From Timema cristinae (Eukaryota; Arthropoda; Insecta; Phasmatodea; Timematidae), in NCBI GenBank assembly GCA_039000515.1, contig JBCFYV010000001.1, positions 9,532,928 to 9,596,927 of the forward strand: 64,000 nucleotides of DNA, written 5' to 3'. Position numbers and translations under genes: made by a program. Shown here piece after piece: positions 12,841 through 23,520 of this stretch (position 1 is its first letter; each line of letters begins with the position of its first letter). The notes under the pieces are model-generated. The model made no database searches. It saw nothing but the letters and a program-made list of their open reading frames with translations, and was not told where the DNA came from.

Positions 12841-13191
12841 TTTATGTTTTTTTATTATTATTATTTATTATTATTATTATCATCATCATTATTATTATTA
12901 TTATTATTATTATTCCTGCGTCTTACTACCCGTTCGGGTTATTCGCACTTACGCTAATGTGTAATTGTAAGGTGATTGTGAGATGAAATGAAGGACCTAC
13001 AGTTTAACGTGGGATCCGAACCACGGTGGAGGCCTGGCATTCCCCATATTCACAAGTTGTAATTAATACACGTCTTTTCAGAAGTGAAGGAAGGGTTTGG
13101 CAATCAGATAAATCTGTGCCGGGATTGGGGATTGAACCCTGGACCCTCAACACAAAAATCTGACACCTTACCCCTAGACCACCAGATCACC
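12841..13191 (-). repeat. tRNA-derived SINE, A type, copy 1
   Basis: A minus-strand copy with a long (ATT)n tail at its left end, the shared CGGGTAGTAAGACG tail domain, and a tRNA-like head ending at 13191. The A box reads TGGTCTAGGGGTAAGGTGT and the B box GGTTCAATCC on the minus strand. It sits between the transposase pseudogene and the right end of the hAT element, so it inserted after the transposon did. Confidence 0.9.
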
Positions 13192-13691
13192 CTTTATTGC
13201 TGTTGTTTTTCGTTTATATAGATAGAGAAAGTTCCTTATTTCTCTGAAAATAAGGGAGAAAATTTTTCAAATTAAATAAAACTTGATGTTTATCATGCCC
13301 AAATGCTTAAAAATTCGTTTCCATCGTGAATACTGCTGTAATTCGGTTCAGTACGTATGTGGATGCTAGGTGAAAATATCGTCACCCTTATGGTAGAGAA
13401 ACGTATGTTTAAAATTGTTGTTTTGAGAAAATAATGTCTAAAAATCCAATTTTCAATGAATTTCTATTAAAAAAATTAAGTTTATATAAAAACTTAAGCT
13501 ATTTAAGACTCGAAAAATAATTTGTTATTTTGCTATTTGATAAAATATCGACTAACAACCTTAAAAATTCAGTTATGTAGAAACAGCAAAAAACGCACAC
13601 ACGTGCCTTTGGTATCAGAGGAACGGTAGTTCTTCTTGAAGAATGTATCTCTTGAAAAGTGCTCCATGATTCAAAAAGTTTGGGACCTTTG

Positions 13692-13699
13692 GTCTAGAC
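13692..13699. repeat. 8-bp target-site duplication, right copy
   Basis: GTCTAGAC, identical to 10903-10910, directly follows the right terminal inverted repeat of the hAT element. Confidence 0.9.
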
Positions 13700-14039
13700 A
13701 ATCACTCATTGGTCGCAGGGAAACATTTCAAGAGCATTAATAACGTAAGCGCTTAAAGTTCTAACGTGTGCCCCAAGCTAATATTGCTGCCTACTTGAAA
13801 GAAAATATACTTACATAGCGATATTTCTTACAACAATGGCTGTTCTGGATCTCCATTGCCGCTAAAACAATTCTCAAATTAAGTTACAACGTTCACTAAA
13901 GAACCTGATAAAAATTGCTTTGCTTTAAGAATGCCAGATCTAGGTTTTTCAAACTTTTACTTTGATCTCGATACCTCGACCTTTCAATTAGTGGAATGTC
14001 GATTAAAAAAACTAGCTAACTTCGCCTCCAAACCTCAAG
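13700..14039. other. AT-rich intergenic sequence
   Basis: No supported feature between the hAT element and the 60-bp array. Confidence 0.4.
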
Positions 14040-14375
14040 TTAACAACCCTAAACACTCATCTAAGAGGATAGACAGGATGTAACCAGGGTTCTCTAGACC
14101 TGTAGTTAGTCTTGCTGACCACTCAGTCAAGAGGACAGAAAGGATGGGACCAGGGTCCTCTAGACCTGTAGTCAGTCTCCCTGACCACTCAGTCACAGAC
14201 AGGATGGAACCAGGGTCCTCTAGACCTGTAGTCAGTCTCCCTGACCACTCAGTCACAGACAGGATGTAACCAAGGTCCTCTAGACCTGTAGTCAGCCTCC
14301 CTGATCACTCAGTCATAGACAGGATGGAACCAGGGTCCTCTAGACCTGTAGTCAGTCTCCCTGACCACTCAACTA
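14040..14375. repeat. Tandem array, 60-bp unit
   Basis: Between five and six copies of a 60-bp unit with cores GGTCCTCTAGACCTGTAGTC and CCCTGACCACTCAGTCA. Outer copies are more diverged. The period is a multiple of 3, which gives a 73-codon minus frame (14035-14256) of 20-residue repeats that is not a gene. Confidence 0.93.
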
Positions 14376-14612
14376 TGGGCTGACGGAAGTAAGTTAGAAG
14401 CTAGTAATCAACTGTCCTCCGACAGTTTGAGCAACAAGGACATTATATTACAAAGTGTTGGTGGTGAGAGTCGAAAACAAGACGCGAGTAAAGAGCACGC
14501 CCACTCTTCGTGGGCGTCAGAGCCCAAGAGACGCCACTGAGCTCTGTCATAAGTGGGCGGTGTATTTATTGGTTGCGCTGATTCACCCCATACAATATAT
14601 TATCATCCAAGC

Positions 14613-14861
14613 GCAGCGTCTTACTGCCCATTCGGGTTATTCATTCGCTTATGTACTTATTACGCTAACTGGTTATAGATTTGGAAGGTTGAATTAAGAG
14701 GAATTTTTCCCACATTTGTGTGAAGAGAGAGTGAGTGAGAACCCTTTTAGGAAAAACATCCTTCAGTATTCCCTAATGAGATTCGAACTTATATCTCCCC
14801 GTCATCGGCAGTCTAATCTATTATGAGAGTAACGCCTTAGATCATGCAACCACTGAAGTGG
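14613..14861 (-). repeat. tRNA-derived SINE, C type
   Basis: The tail domain (minus: CGAATGGGCAGTAAGACG) lies at the left and the tRNA-like head at the right, with GCATGATCTAAGGCGTTACT and a class-II-like variable region before the B box. No (AAT)n tail remains. The copy is nearly full length but diverged. Confidence 0.75.
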
Positions 14862-15145
14862 ATAATAAAACTTTAATCAGTGTTCAATTTTAAGAAAATA
14901 TAAATAATATTTAAAAGTAAATTTGTTTTAAAAAAAATATTTAAAAGAAAAGGTTTAGTTGAAGGTATAGTGAGTACACTCTTATGAATTTAATATTAAA
15001 TAATCCATGAGTTGGCAACTTATTTAATCCAGGACAACTCACCGACATATAATTAACTGTGTCTATAAAACGTCCATTTACACATACAGGAAACCCCAAT
15101 CCAGGTTAGGATTTGAATTACATTTCTGTGGTTTATTTCCCCTGG

Positions 15146-15412
15146 GTGACCCGGTGGTCTAGGGTTCAATCCTCGGTCCTGGCACAGATTTATCAGATAG
15201 CCAAACCCTTCCTTCACCTCTGACAAGACGTGTATTAATCACAACTTGTGAATATGGGGAATGCCAGGCCGGCCTCCACCGTGGTTCAGATCACACGTTA
15301 AACTGTAGGTCCTCCATTTCATCTCATAATCACCCTACCATTACACATTAGCGTAAGAGCGTATAACCCGAACGGGTAGTAAGACGCGGTGCTAATAATA
15401 ATAATAATAATA
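15146..15412 (+). repeat. tRNA-derived SINE, A type, copy 2 (head deletion)
   Basis: Starts GTGACCCGGTGGTCTAGGG, then jumps directly to TTCAATCCTCGGTCC, so about 45 bp of the tRNA-like head (the anticodon region) is missing. The body and the tail domain with (AAT)n are intact. The deletion removes the space between the two internal promoter boxes. Confidence 0.9.
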
Positions 15413-15868
15413 TTTCCCCTCCATTTTCTAAGCTAACAAATAAAGATCAGGGGTGCGTGTTTTGTGTTTATCCTCTAGCTTTACAACTACGTAGAACATA
15501 CAAACCATTCTATTTTACAGGTATAAAAGAATTTAAACAAACGTTATTTTGAATAGAACTAATTTTCAAATGTATTTGTAAACAAATTAAACTTAATTTA
15601 AAAATCTGAACGCAAACTCTTTGTGTAGGTTATTTCTGATATAATGTGGTTTTGAAAAAAAGTGACTCCCATTTAAAATCAGATAAAACAAAGGCAATAT
15701 TATGTTTAGACCCATTCAGTTCTTGATATTTTTTTTTTCAAATTTGATTGTTTTAGAGGAATGTTTCCCAAACTGTGATTCATGTACCCTCAGAGGTGTG
15801 TCAAATAGTTTTTTTAATATAATTAAAATATGTTTTAAGATAGGCTTCTTGTGAATTTTTTTAGAATC

Positions 15869-16100
15869 ATGTCTTACTACCCATTAGAGTTATTCGCTAT
15901 TTACGCTCATGGTTTTTTAGAGATTATGAAGGTTATATTTAAAGGAAGTATACCCTAATTTGCATGGAGGGAGATTTGAAAACCATTTTGGTAAATAAAC
16001 CTCAGTACACCTGACTTAGATTTGAACCTAAATCTCCCACTTATCAGTATAGTCTACTGCAAGAGTAGCACCTTAGACCCTGCGGCCACCGAAGCGGGTG
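15869..16100 (-). repeat. tRNA-derived SINE, C type
   Basis: Minus-strand head CCCGCTTCGGTGGCCGCAGG, followed by a class-II-like arm, B-box region, body (AATTTGCATGGAGGGAG on plus) and a degraded tail domain near 15870-15905. Confidence 0.75.
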
Positions 16101-16254
16101 TGTGAACAAATTAAATCAGATTTTGACACAATCCAAGTACTGTTACAAATCTTTCTTTCTCCTCGTAAGAGCTTTGTTTAAATTCCTACTAACGGTTTAC
16201 TATAATTTGGAATGTTCGTATATATTTTACAAGATAGCAGGTATTTGATTTATT

Positions 16255-16255
<1 letters not shown>

Positions 16256-16304
<49 letters not shown>

Positions 16305-16312
16305 GTGTGTGT
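16256..16312. repeat. (GT)n microsatellite
   Basis: Almost pure TG dinucleotides with one TTTT interruption near 16301. Confidence 0.97.
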
Positions 16313-16505
16313 GTATGAAGAGCTAGAAGGGGCACACGCCTAGAGAGAGTATGGGAAACACCGTTATAGAGACTTGGTATAGTCTTTGACTTGAAGACAG
16401 AACACTAAACAAGCATTTCATGTCCAGAGTATTAAATATCAAAGCTATTATATTTGTTGGTCGGGGTTATCATCTAAATACCATACTCCTTAAATTGAAA
16501 AACAA

Positions 16506-16678
16506 CACCTGAACACGGGCATCTAACCCGATTTATACACGTCCATCACAGACTATGCCTTAATATATGAGTGAAGAATGTCCCTGAGCACGTGAAGACT
16601 CCTGGATATCTCAGTGGTTAGAGTATTGGTGTAATAAGCCAAAGGTCCAGAGTTCAAGTCCCGTATCCGGGTTTAGTT
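16506..16678 (+). repeat. Twin-head inverted tRNA-like element, copy 1
   Basis: The left edge is a minus-strand tRNA-like 3' half (CACCTGAACACGGGC). The centre is CATCACAGACTATGCCTT through GAGTGAAGAATGTCCCTGAG. The right arm is a plus-strand tRNA-like sequence with A box TCTCAGTGGTTAGAGTAT, a 5-bp anticodon stem around AAT (Ile-like), B box GAGTTCAAGTCCC and end TATCCGGG. The order and centre match 51732-51942. The left arm is shortened here. The right arm's T stem pairs poorly, so it is unlikely to be a working tRNA gene. Confidence 0.65.
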
Positions 16679-16679
16679 T

Positions 16680-17757
16680 ATTGAATTTAAATAATATTTC
16701 GTATTTAGTTAATCTATCTTTCCTATGGAGTGGAGTGAGGTCCGGTTTTAACTCGACCATTTGACGTTTCATCTGCCTCTCTGTTCCAAGATTAATGCCA
16801 AATTCGAGGACCAATTTTAACTAAATGTGTCGGGGGCATTCCTTACACCTACACACGACGATGCATGCATAGGTTTTTTCTATAAATTTTGAATATATAT
16901 ATATTAAATGAGAAGGTGGGGGATTATGCACTGGTGACGAGTGGGTTGCCTAATACAGGGGATGTGTTGGCTCAACATTCATGCATTCTGATTTAAGTTT
17001 ATAAAATATGTTGTGTTTAAATGCAGCATATTTTCAAGTTATTAATGTATTGTGTACCAGCTGCCTAGATACTCGTGAAAATGATTAGTCCGAATTTTAA
17101 ATATTTCGATTATTTTTTTTAATATCCCTTGGATTTCGAATTAAAAAAGTAACACTTTAATTGTTTTGTAAAGAAAAAATATAATAGTTTGATGATGACT
17201 CATTTAAAAATTATATGTGAAGGGCACTTTATATGATTATCAAAATAACAAGTCAGTTTTTCCGGGGAAAGATTATTAACTGGTTAACCGTTTTTTTTTT
17301 TAAATGACACATACTATAGTAAATTATTTAATAGGGTTTTTTACTATTGCGTCGTAGCATTTATTTCTTCGTTGTTTGTTTTTTTATGAATCTTATGGCC
17401 GCGTAAGCAGTTATTATATCAGTAGATAAATATAATTTAGAATGTTGTCCAACCTGAAGACAGGTTGTCAGTCATGACGTCTCTCCCAATGTAACCCTCT
17501 GTGAGAACCAGAAGGTAGAGGCGGATATACTGCGTAATTGTAGGAAATAGCATACCTTGGCTTTTTGAAGGTCACGAAACTGAACCTTCATACACATTTT
17601 CTGAGTGACGCTGTAAGTATCCATAACCGATCAACACGTAACTATATTCAACTAACTTACTTATAAACATCAAAATAACCTTATGGTGGCATGGAAGAGG
17701 ACATGAGATAAGGTCAGTGTTCTTACAACAACAAAAGTTTTGGTCAATATAAATAAA
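16680..17757. other. AT-rich intergenic sequence
   Basis: Nothing clear is visible. The 67-codon minus frame at 16611-16814 overlaps the tRNA-like arm and has no motif. Confidence 0.4.
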
Positions 17758-17758
17758 A

Positions 17759-18000
17759 CCTGCTTCGGTGGGTGCATGGTCTAACGCGTTACTCTCGTGA
17801 TGGACTAGGCTGACGATGATGCAGAGATCGAGGTTTTGTATCCTGGTCAGCTGGACCGTTGGTGGTCTTACAAAATTGTTTACCACTCTCCCTGCACGCA
17901 AATATGGGTACACTTCCTCAACATTCAACCTTCCTCATCCTTAGCTCTTAGTGTAATTAGTACACATGCGTAAAACCTGAACAGGTAATAAGACGTGGTG
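17759..18000 (+). repeat. tRNA-derived SINE, C type
   Basis: Head CTGCTTCGGTGGGTGCATGG, A-box-like GGTCTAACGCGTTACTC, a B box degraded to GGTTTTGTATCC, body with TTTACCACTCTCCCTGCACG, and tail AACAGGTAATAAGACGTGGT followed by a short (TA)n. A 118-codon minus frame (17572-17928) crosses it and is not a gene. Confidence 0.8.
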
Positions 18001-18589
18001 TATATATATATATATAAAATATTGTTCCAGTGGATTTGTTCCGTTTATTCTCCTACACTTGGTAATATCAACAGTTGTCCAAAGTCCGCCATGCTCTGGA
18101 CAGATATTCAACAAACTGTTGACATTACAAAGAGTAAAAAACCAAAATAAACATATTTACCGAGGTAATATTGATTTATTTTGGACAAAAATCGCATTAT
18201 TTTAGAGATATTCTGGGATAAAACCAACAACCCTTGGAACCGTGGTTGGCCATGCATGAGGTTCTCCCAAATCCCAGAATGAACCCTAGTTTCTCGACGA
18301 GACTGTACTCGTGATCCTATTGGTCGAACTACACAGAAAGGAAGCAAGTATGTCCATTGGGAGACCAGTGGTTCGGTCTTAACGGTAAGTACGAACTATT
18401 AGGAGTTCACCACTGTTTCTGTTGCAAATGACTTCAGTTCTCACTTAAGTGTATGTAGAAACAACAAAACTAATTTACAAAAGTACACTCTCGTCAAAGA
18501 GCATTGTTAACCGTCTCACTCAAAGTACCGTCTCTGCTAATATTATAAAGAACAAAACATATACATCGGTGGGCAAGCAGGGTAAGTCG

Positions 18590-18775
18590 TCGGACTGGTT
18601 TGTTTCTTCCAATGACGGGGAAGTAGATCTTAAAAGCCCATCCTGGTGTATTGAGGGCTATTCTGTTCTCTTATATGGTTTATATCTCTTCCTTTGAGCA
18701 AAATGTGGGTGCGTTCCTTCCGAAATCTACCTACCTTGTCCTTACCCCAGTAGTGTAAAGGGTTTCACAACAAAA
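18590..18775 (+). repeat. Diverged C-type SINE
   Basis: Weak match to the C-type order (CCAATGACGGGGAAGTAGATC, CCTGGTGTATTGAGGG, AAATGTGGGTGCGTTCC, then a LINE-like tail remnant). Boundaries are uncertain. The 82-codon plus frame at 18449-18697 is not supported as a gene. Confidence 0.4.
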
Positions 18776-18871
18776 TTAAATAAAATTCCTGAAACAATTG
18801 TAAATACTTTCAAATATTACCGTTTGGTTGGGTTTTTTTTAAACTATAACATCGCTAAATTGCACTCCGAT

Positions 18872-18879
18872 TATATATT

Positions 18880-18910
<31 letters not shown>

Positions 18911-18917
18911 TTTTTAC
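18872..18917. repeat. (ATT)n microsatellite
   Basis: A run of ATT trinucleotides with one TTTTT break. It has no SINE body beside it, so it may be a relic tail. Confidence 0.85.
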
Positions 18918-19296
18918 AATAAATAAGAAGAATATTTTATTTATGATATAGATCACTCTCCTGATAGCCATTTCAAATATAATTTTAAGAACATAACATT
19001 TTTTAAAAGTTGATTAATTTTCAAAAAATGAGTCATTATTAAAATATGATTTTTAGGGATAAAATAAAAATGATGAATTCTCCTTAAGGCATGCACCAGA
19101 CAACATCTAAATATCAAGTTTGAATGTAATCCATAAAATCACTATGGCTCTGGCCCCAGATATAAACAGAAAAAAAAATTAAGACTCAATTTGTTGGGGT
19201 GCGAGATCCCATAAACCGTCAATATCCACCACAATCTCATGCTAGAAAATGTTTCACTGTTACAACACTTTCTCTATGTGTGAAAATACACGAATA

Positions 19297-19650
19297 CAGT
19301 AGAGCGTCGATATTTCAGACATCGATATTCCGGATCGCCAATAAAAATATTATTTAGAAAAATAACCGTAGTGGTATTAATATCAGAGACATGGCCACCA
19401 AAAAAAACGCACCTCAACTCTTGTTTTAAAAAAAATGGCGACTTTTTTCGTTGTTAGATTTTGGTCTTGTTTTATTGCTTCAGAATTTGTAATATTTAGC
19501 ATCAAAATAACAATGTGTAAGTTCATTATTTAAATAAAGTGGAAATGTTTCTATCTTAACACTGATTTTTCATAAGTATACCGTTTATGCTTTTTTTTAA
19601 ATCTGTACTGGGTCGATCCCCGATAAGTCCAAATTATCGACGCTCTAATG
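19297..19650. mobile_element. pogo/Tigger-like MITE
   Basis: The left end is CAGTAGAGCGTCGATATTTC; the right end, read inward, is CATTAGAGCGTCGATAATTT. The ends are imperfect terminal inverted repeats, each followed by a second block (CGATATTCCGGATCG on the left, TATCGGGGATCGACC on the right) as in Tigger ends. TA dinucleotides at 19295-19296 and 19651-19652 form the expected Tc1/mariner-pogo target duplication. At 354 bp without a frame, it is non-autonomous. Superfamily assignment rests on the ends and TA sites. Confidence 0.8.
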
Positions 19651-20049
19651 TAGCTAAATGATATAACCCAAATACTAGCTCCACTACACTCGACCATAGA
19701 ATGAAAAATATTGTTCTAGTTTCAAACTCATATATTATATTATTGTTGTGAGTCCTCAGGAAATATATACGAACTCACACTACCAACCTTGTAAAAATAT
19801 ACGAACTCACACTACCAACCTTGGAAACGAAGAAAGATGCGACAGTCGTAGACAAAATAGAAATAAGAGATATGAAAAGTTGGTCTTAGGCTGGCAGAGA
19901 GAGGATGGCCAACTTGGCGAGACCAGGGTAAGACGCACTACCCGGCCCGCGAAATGATGACAAATGGAGGGAGCTGCTAGTTCCCACTGTTGGCACCACT
20001 GGGAATAAGTGGGGCCGTTACCGGGTTAGTTGGACATACACTCTAGTTC

Positions 20050-20235
20050 TCATAGGAATAAACTTTTACAAAATACAAACACATCTATCCTTGGTCAACA
20101 ATGATAACGTTTTAATATATTATTATTATTGTATATATATTGATAATATTTATCAAAAGTGACAGCTGCAGATCACACGGCTTGACGTATGAATACGTGA
20201 ACGTAAATTTAGTAGCTTTTCTAGCTGTCAGATAA
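20050..20235 (+). repeat. Dispersed repeat, G family
   Basis: Ordered blocks ATACAAACACATC, GATAACGTTTTAATATATTA, GACAGCTGCAGATCACA, TTGACGTATGAATACGTGA and TAGCTTTTCTAGCTGTCAGA. The same order recurs at 23370-23520 (minus) and, split by a SINE, at 29050-29525. The left half occurs at 35365-35480. There is no frame or tRNA box; class unknown. Confidence 0.6.
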
Positions 20236-20342
20236 GGATCCTCAGTACATCCAACCGGGATTCCAACACCAATCTCCTCGTCATCGGTAGACCAGTCTAT
20301 TGTGATAGTGACTCCTTAGACTGCATGACCATCCAAGTGGGT
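20222..20342 (-). repeat. C-type SINE head fragment
   Basis: Minus-strand CCCACTTGGATGGTCATGC, then GTCTAAGGAGTCACTATCAC and a class-II-like arm down to the B-box region. Body and tail are absent. It stops against a G-family repeat and starts a few bases from the foldback element. Confidence 0.65.
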
Positions 20343-20346
20343 TTTA

Positions 20347-21641
20347 GCCACAGATATTATTAGTATTTCATACGTTTGGCAAAAAATGTAGAGATTTTTT
20401 TTTAATTAATACAGCTCAATTTGAAACATAACAATTAATAATAGGTTGTTAAAAATAGTATAGTTTGTGCATCAACCATTAAATGAGTATATTTTGCATA
20501 GATAGTATACTCATTTAATGGATGATGTTAGACATACAATTTACTCATTTAATGGTTGATATTTTACATATATATTATACTCATTTAATGGTTGATGTCA
20601 GACATATAATTTACTCATTTAATGGTTGATATTTTACATGTATAATATACTCATTTAATGGTTGATGTCAGACATATAATTTACTCATTTAATGGTTGAT
20701 ATTTTACATGTATAATATACTCATTTAATGGTTGATGTCAGACATACAATTTACTCATTTAATGGTTGATATTTTACATGTATAATATACTCATTTAATG
20801 GTTGATGTCAGACATACAATTTATTCATTTAATTGTTTATGTCAGACATACAATTTATTCATTTAATGGTTGATATTTTACATGTATAATATACTCATTT
20901 AATGGTTGATATGTTAGGCATACAATATACTAATTTAATGGTTGATATTTTACATATATATTATATTCATTTAATGGTTGATATTTTACATGTATAATAT
21001 ACTCATTTAATGGTTGATGTCAGACATACAATTTACTCATTTAATGGTTTATATTTTACATGTATAATATACTCATTTAATGGTTGATGTCAGACATACA
21101 ATTTATTCATTTAATTGTTTATGTCAGACATACAATTTATTCATTTAATGGTTGATATTTTACATGTATAATATACTCATTTAATGGTTGATATGTTAGG
21201 CATACAATATACTAATTTAATGGTTGATATTTTACATATATATTATATTCATTTAATGGTTGATATTTTACATGTTTAATATACTCATTTAATGGTTAAT
21301 ATATTAGACATACAATATACTCATTTAATGGTTGATATTTTACATATATATTATACTCATTTAATGGTTTATATTTTACATGTATAATATACTCATTTAT
21401 GGTTGATATTTTACATATATATTATACTCATTTAATGGTTAATATTTTACATGTATAATATACTCATTTAATGGTTGATATGTTAGACATACAATATACT
21501 CATTTAATGGTTGATGCACAAATTATACTATTTTTAACGACACATTATTAATGTTTACATTTCAAATTGAACTGTATCAATTTTTTTTAATTTTCTCTCT
21601 TTTAATTATTTGTCAAACGTAAGTAATACTAAAGTTGGCTA
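20347..21641. mobile_element. Foldback-type element with long inverted repeats and internal array
   Basis: The left arm (about 20347-20494) and right arm (about 21498-21641) are reverse complements at roughly 80% by eye. Matching blocks include ACGTTTGRCAAA, CARTTCAATTTGAAA and GTTAAAAATAGTATARTTTG. Each arm ends inward in TGCATCAACCATTAAATG or its complement, the monomer of the internal array. The whole could fold into a stem of about 145 bp with a 1-kb loop. No transposase and no convincing target duplication are seen, so the mobilising system is unknown. Confidence 0.75.
20494..21520. repeat. Tandem array, 34-36-bp monomers inside the foldback element
   Basis: About 29 monomers, each starting with TACTCATTTAATGGTTGAT and followed by one of two tails: GTCAGACATACAATT or ATTTTACATGTATAATA. 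The two types often alternate, giving a dimeric period near 70 bp. A longer block (with TATGTTAGGCATACAATA) is itself duplicated, near 20880 and near 21170. The first monomer at the left arm is inverted relative to all the others. Confidence 0.92.
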
Positions 21642-21939
21642 CAGTGAAAATATTTGCCGTTGTCGAAATGTCAAGTTAAAATTCGAACAACGTTCAACCC
21701 AACTACGGTAAAATCCTGGAGATGACGTGAGTCAACCCTTATCAACAAATAAATAATCCGGGGAGGTTTTGTGTGAAAACTTGTCGAACGTATTGTGGAG
21801 AAGGAGGGTGAAGAGGGGGGAGGGGGGGGGAAATTACACATCCCCCGCAGGCAAAGGAAACAAGATCAAACGGAAGATTTATTTTCGTGCATCGCGTCTT
21901 GTACACAGGGCTATATATTAATTACGTCAATAGGGTAGG

Positions 21940-22090
21940 GATGAGGAAGGTATAGTTTATAATAAACGTACCAGCATCTGAGCACTGGGAGAGTGGTAAA
22001 CCTATCCCTGGATTCGAACCTCGACCTCCATGGCACCGGTGAACCATGATAGACGAGTCTGACATTTAATCCACACGTCCACCCGATGCG
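21940..22090 (-). repeat. Diverged C-type SINE
   Basis: Minus-strand reading shows a B-box-like GAGGTTCGAATCCAGGG and CACTCTCCCAGTG, then a degraded body. The head near 22050-22090 is weak. It probably explains the first part of the open frame at 22002-22346. Confidence 0.5.
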
Positions 22091-22150
22091 GATTTTTGGC
22101 TGATAGGAACATACTGTACCATCTTTGGAGAAAGGATAAAGAGAGTGAAT

Positions 22151-22270
22151 TTAAATGAAAATCATTGTCCGTGGAGTTAATGCAAATGAAACATTGTGTT
22201 GACCCCCCCTGCTCAGTGAGTACAAACAAGGCCTCTCGTCTAGCATTCGAGTGCGCACCGCTTGTTTCCC
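22151..22270 (-). CDS. Possible terminal exon, unknown protein
   Basis: On the minus strand a long pyrimidine tract ends in CTATTTACAG at 22280-22271, a good splice-acceptor match. From there a frame runs 39 codons to TAA (GKQAVRTRMLDERPCLYSLS is its start). The sequence is GC-richer than its neighbours and not a repeat. An alternative frame starting at 22346 (MAPTSVLRGPIFFLLFVCLP) looks like a signal peptide, but its hydrophobic part is that same pyrimidine tract. No family is recognised and no partner exon is seen. Confidence 0.22.
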   Translation of the reverse strand, partial: GKQAVRTRMLDERPCLYSLSRGGQHNVSFALTPRTMIFI

Positions 22271-22497
22271 CTGTAAATAGACCACACGGAAGACAGACAA
22301 AGAGAAGGAAGAAAATAGGCCCGCGTAACACACTGGTCGGAGCCATTTACATGTGAGTGCGGGCCTTAGAAGCTGGAAGGAGCACTTTAGGAGAGTTACA
22401 CATTCAGTTAAAGAGTTAAACCAGCTATTACAGTCGGCGCAGTAACACAATATACACAATCAACCTAAATTTGGTCAGTATTTGCTCACGGATATTA

Positions 22498-22794
22498 AAT
22501 ATTATTATTATTATTAGCACCGCGTCTTACTACCCGTTAGGGTTATACGCACTTACGCTAATGTGTAATGGTAGGGTGATTGTGAGATGAAATGGAGGAC
22601 CTACAGTTTAACATAGAATCCGAACCATGGTGGAGGCCTGGCATCCCACACATTCACAAGTTGTGATTATTACACGTCTTGTCAGAGGTGAAGGAAGGGT
22701 TTGGTAATCAGATAAATCTGTTCCGGGACCAAGGATTGAACTCCGGCCGCCAGCACAGAAGTCTGACACCTTACCCCTAGACCGCCAGGTCACC
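22498..22794 (-). repeat. tRNA-derived SINE, A type, copy 3
   Basis: (ATT)n tail at the left, shared tail domain (GCACCGCGTCTTACTACCCG on plus), full body, and a head with A box and GGAGTTCAATCC on the minus strand. Full length. An 84-codon minus frame (22608-22862) runs through it and is not a gene. Confidence 0.92.
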
Positions 22795-23029
22795 GATATT
22801 AAATAAAAAAATGCAAAATACATAATAAATTCTAAAAATCTTAGTAACATAATTGGGAACAAATTAATTTAAACGTTCATCTGTGAAATATTGTAAAATT
22901 CAACCAAATTAAAAATGATTACTAAACAGCTTTAATAAATTTTATTTGTTAGTGATTTCATTTTAAGCTAAGATAAAAACCGGATCAACTTTTTTAATTG
23001 TTTGATTTTTAGCGCCGGTTTAGAATTAT

Positions 23030-23195
23030 AAACGTATCTACTAACTACGATAATTGGTCAGAGATGGGGAAGGTTTGAGCTAGACGAGGTGTACCCGAAT
23101 TCGCGTGGAGCGGAAAACCATTTAAGGGGAAAAACCAGATACACCCGACCTGGCTTCGAACACCCGCTTCCCCATCACCTGTAAAACAGACAAGA
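23030..23195 (-). repeat. Diverged C-type SINE, partial
   Basis: Plus-strand GATGGGGAAGGTTTGAGC, AATTCGCGTGGAG and ACACCCGACCTGGCTTCGAA match the reversed C-type body and B box. The head and tail domain are lost or degraded. Confidence 0.55.
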
Positions 23196-23369
23196 CACAT
23201 TGTTAGTGCAGGAGGCAGATAGTAGGTTCACGGAGGGGATCGCCCACGGTGCTCGGGCTGAGTAAATCAAGTGTTTGCGTGGGAATGAACTCACCCCTCT
23301 CTCCGGAGGTGTTGAGACTTCTGTCCTCAGGACGGGGAGCAAATATATACAGTCGCATTATCATAGGAA

Positions 23370-23520
23370 CCGCTAGAGAAGTTAATATATCTACTCTCAC
23401 GTATTCATACGTCAAGTAATGTGATCTGCAGCTTACACTTATGATGGATATTATCCATACATTTAGAATAATAATAATACAATAAAATGTTAGCAATATC
23501 GACTGCAACATGTTTGTATT
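23370..23520 (-). repeat. Dispersed repeat, G family
   Basis: Reverse-complement order of the G family: TTGACGTATGAATACGTGA and AGCTGCAGATCACA on the minus strand, then AAATACAAACATG at 23520. More diverged than 20050-20235, with a short AAT run inside. Confidence 0.55.

Larger units (their letters stand above)
10911..13691 (+). mobile_element. hAT-superfamily DNA transposon, decayed, with nested SINE
   Basis: The left end reads CAGCGGTTCCCAAAGTGTGC; the right end, read inward on the minus strand, is CAAAGGTCCCAAACTT. These are matching imperfect terminal inverted repeats of the hAT type, flanked by identical GTCTAGAC octamers. AAGTGCTCC recurs just inside both ends. The interior holds a decayed transposase related to the ZBED5/hAT group. 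At 2781 bp including a SINE of about 350 bp, the original element was about 2.4 kb, which is reasonable for this group. It cannot be autonomous because the frame is broken many times. Confidence 0.9.

Noticed and set aside
12694..12986. Hydrophobic frames rich in L, I and Y
   Set aside because: They translate the (ATT)n tail of a SINE; the same applies at 29075-29263 and 53082-53354.
16605..16678. Functional tRNA-Ile gene
   Set aside because: The anticodon arm looks good, but the T stem does not pair and the sequence is one arm of a repeated element.
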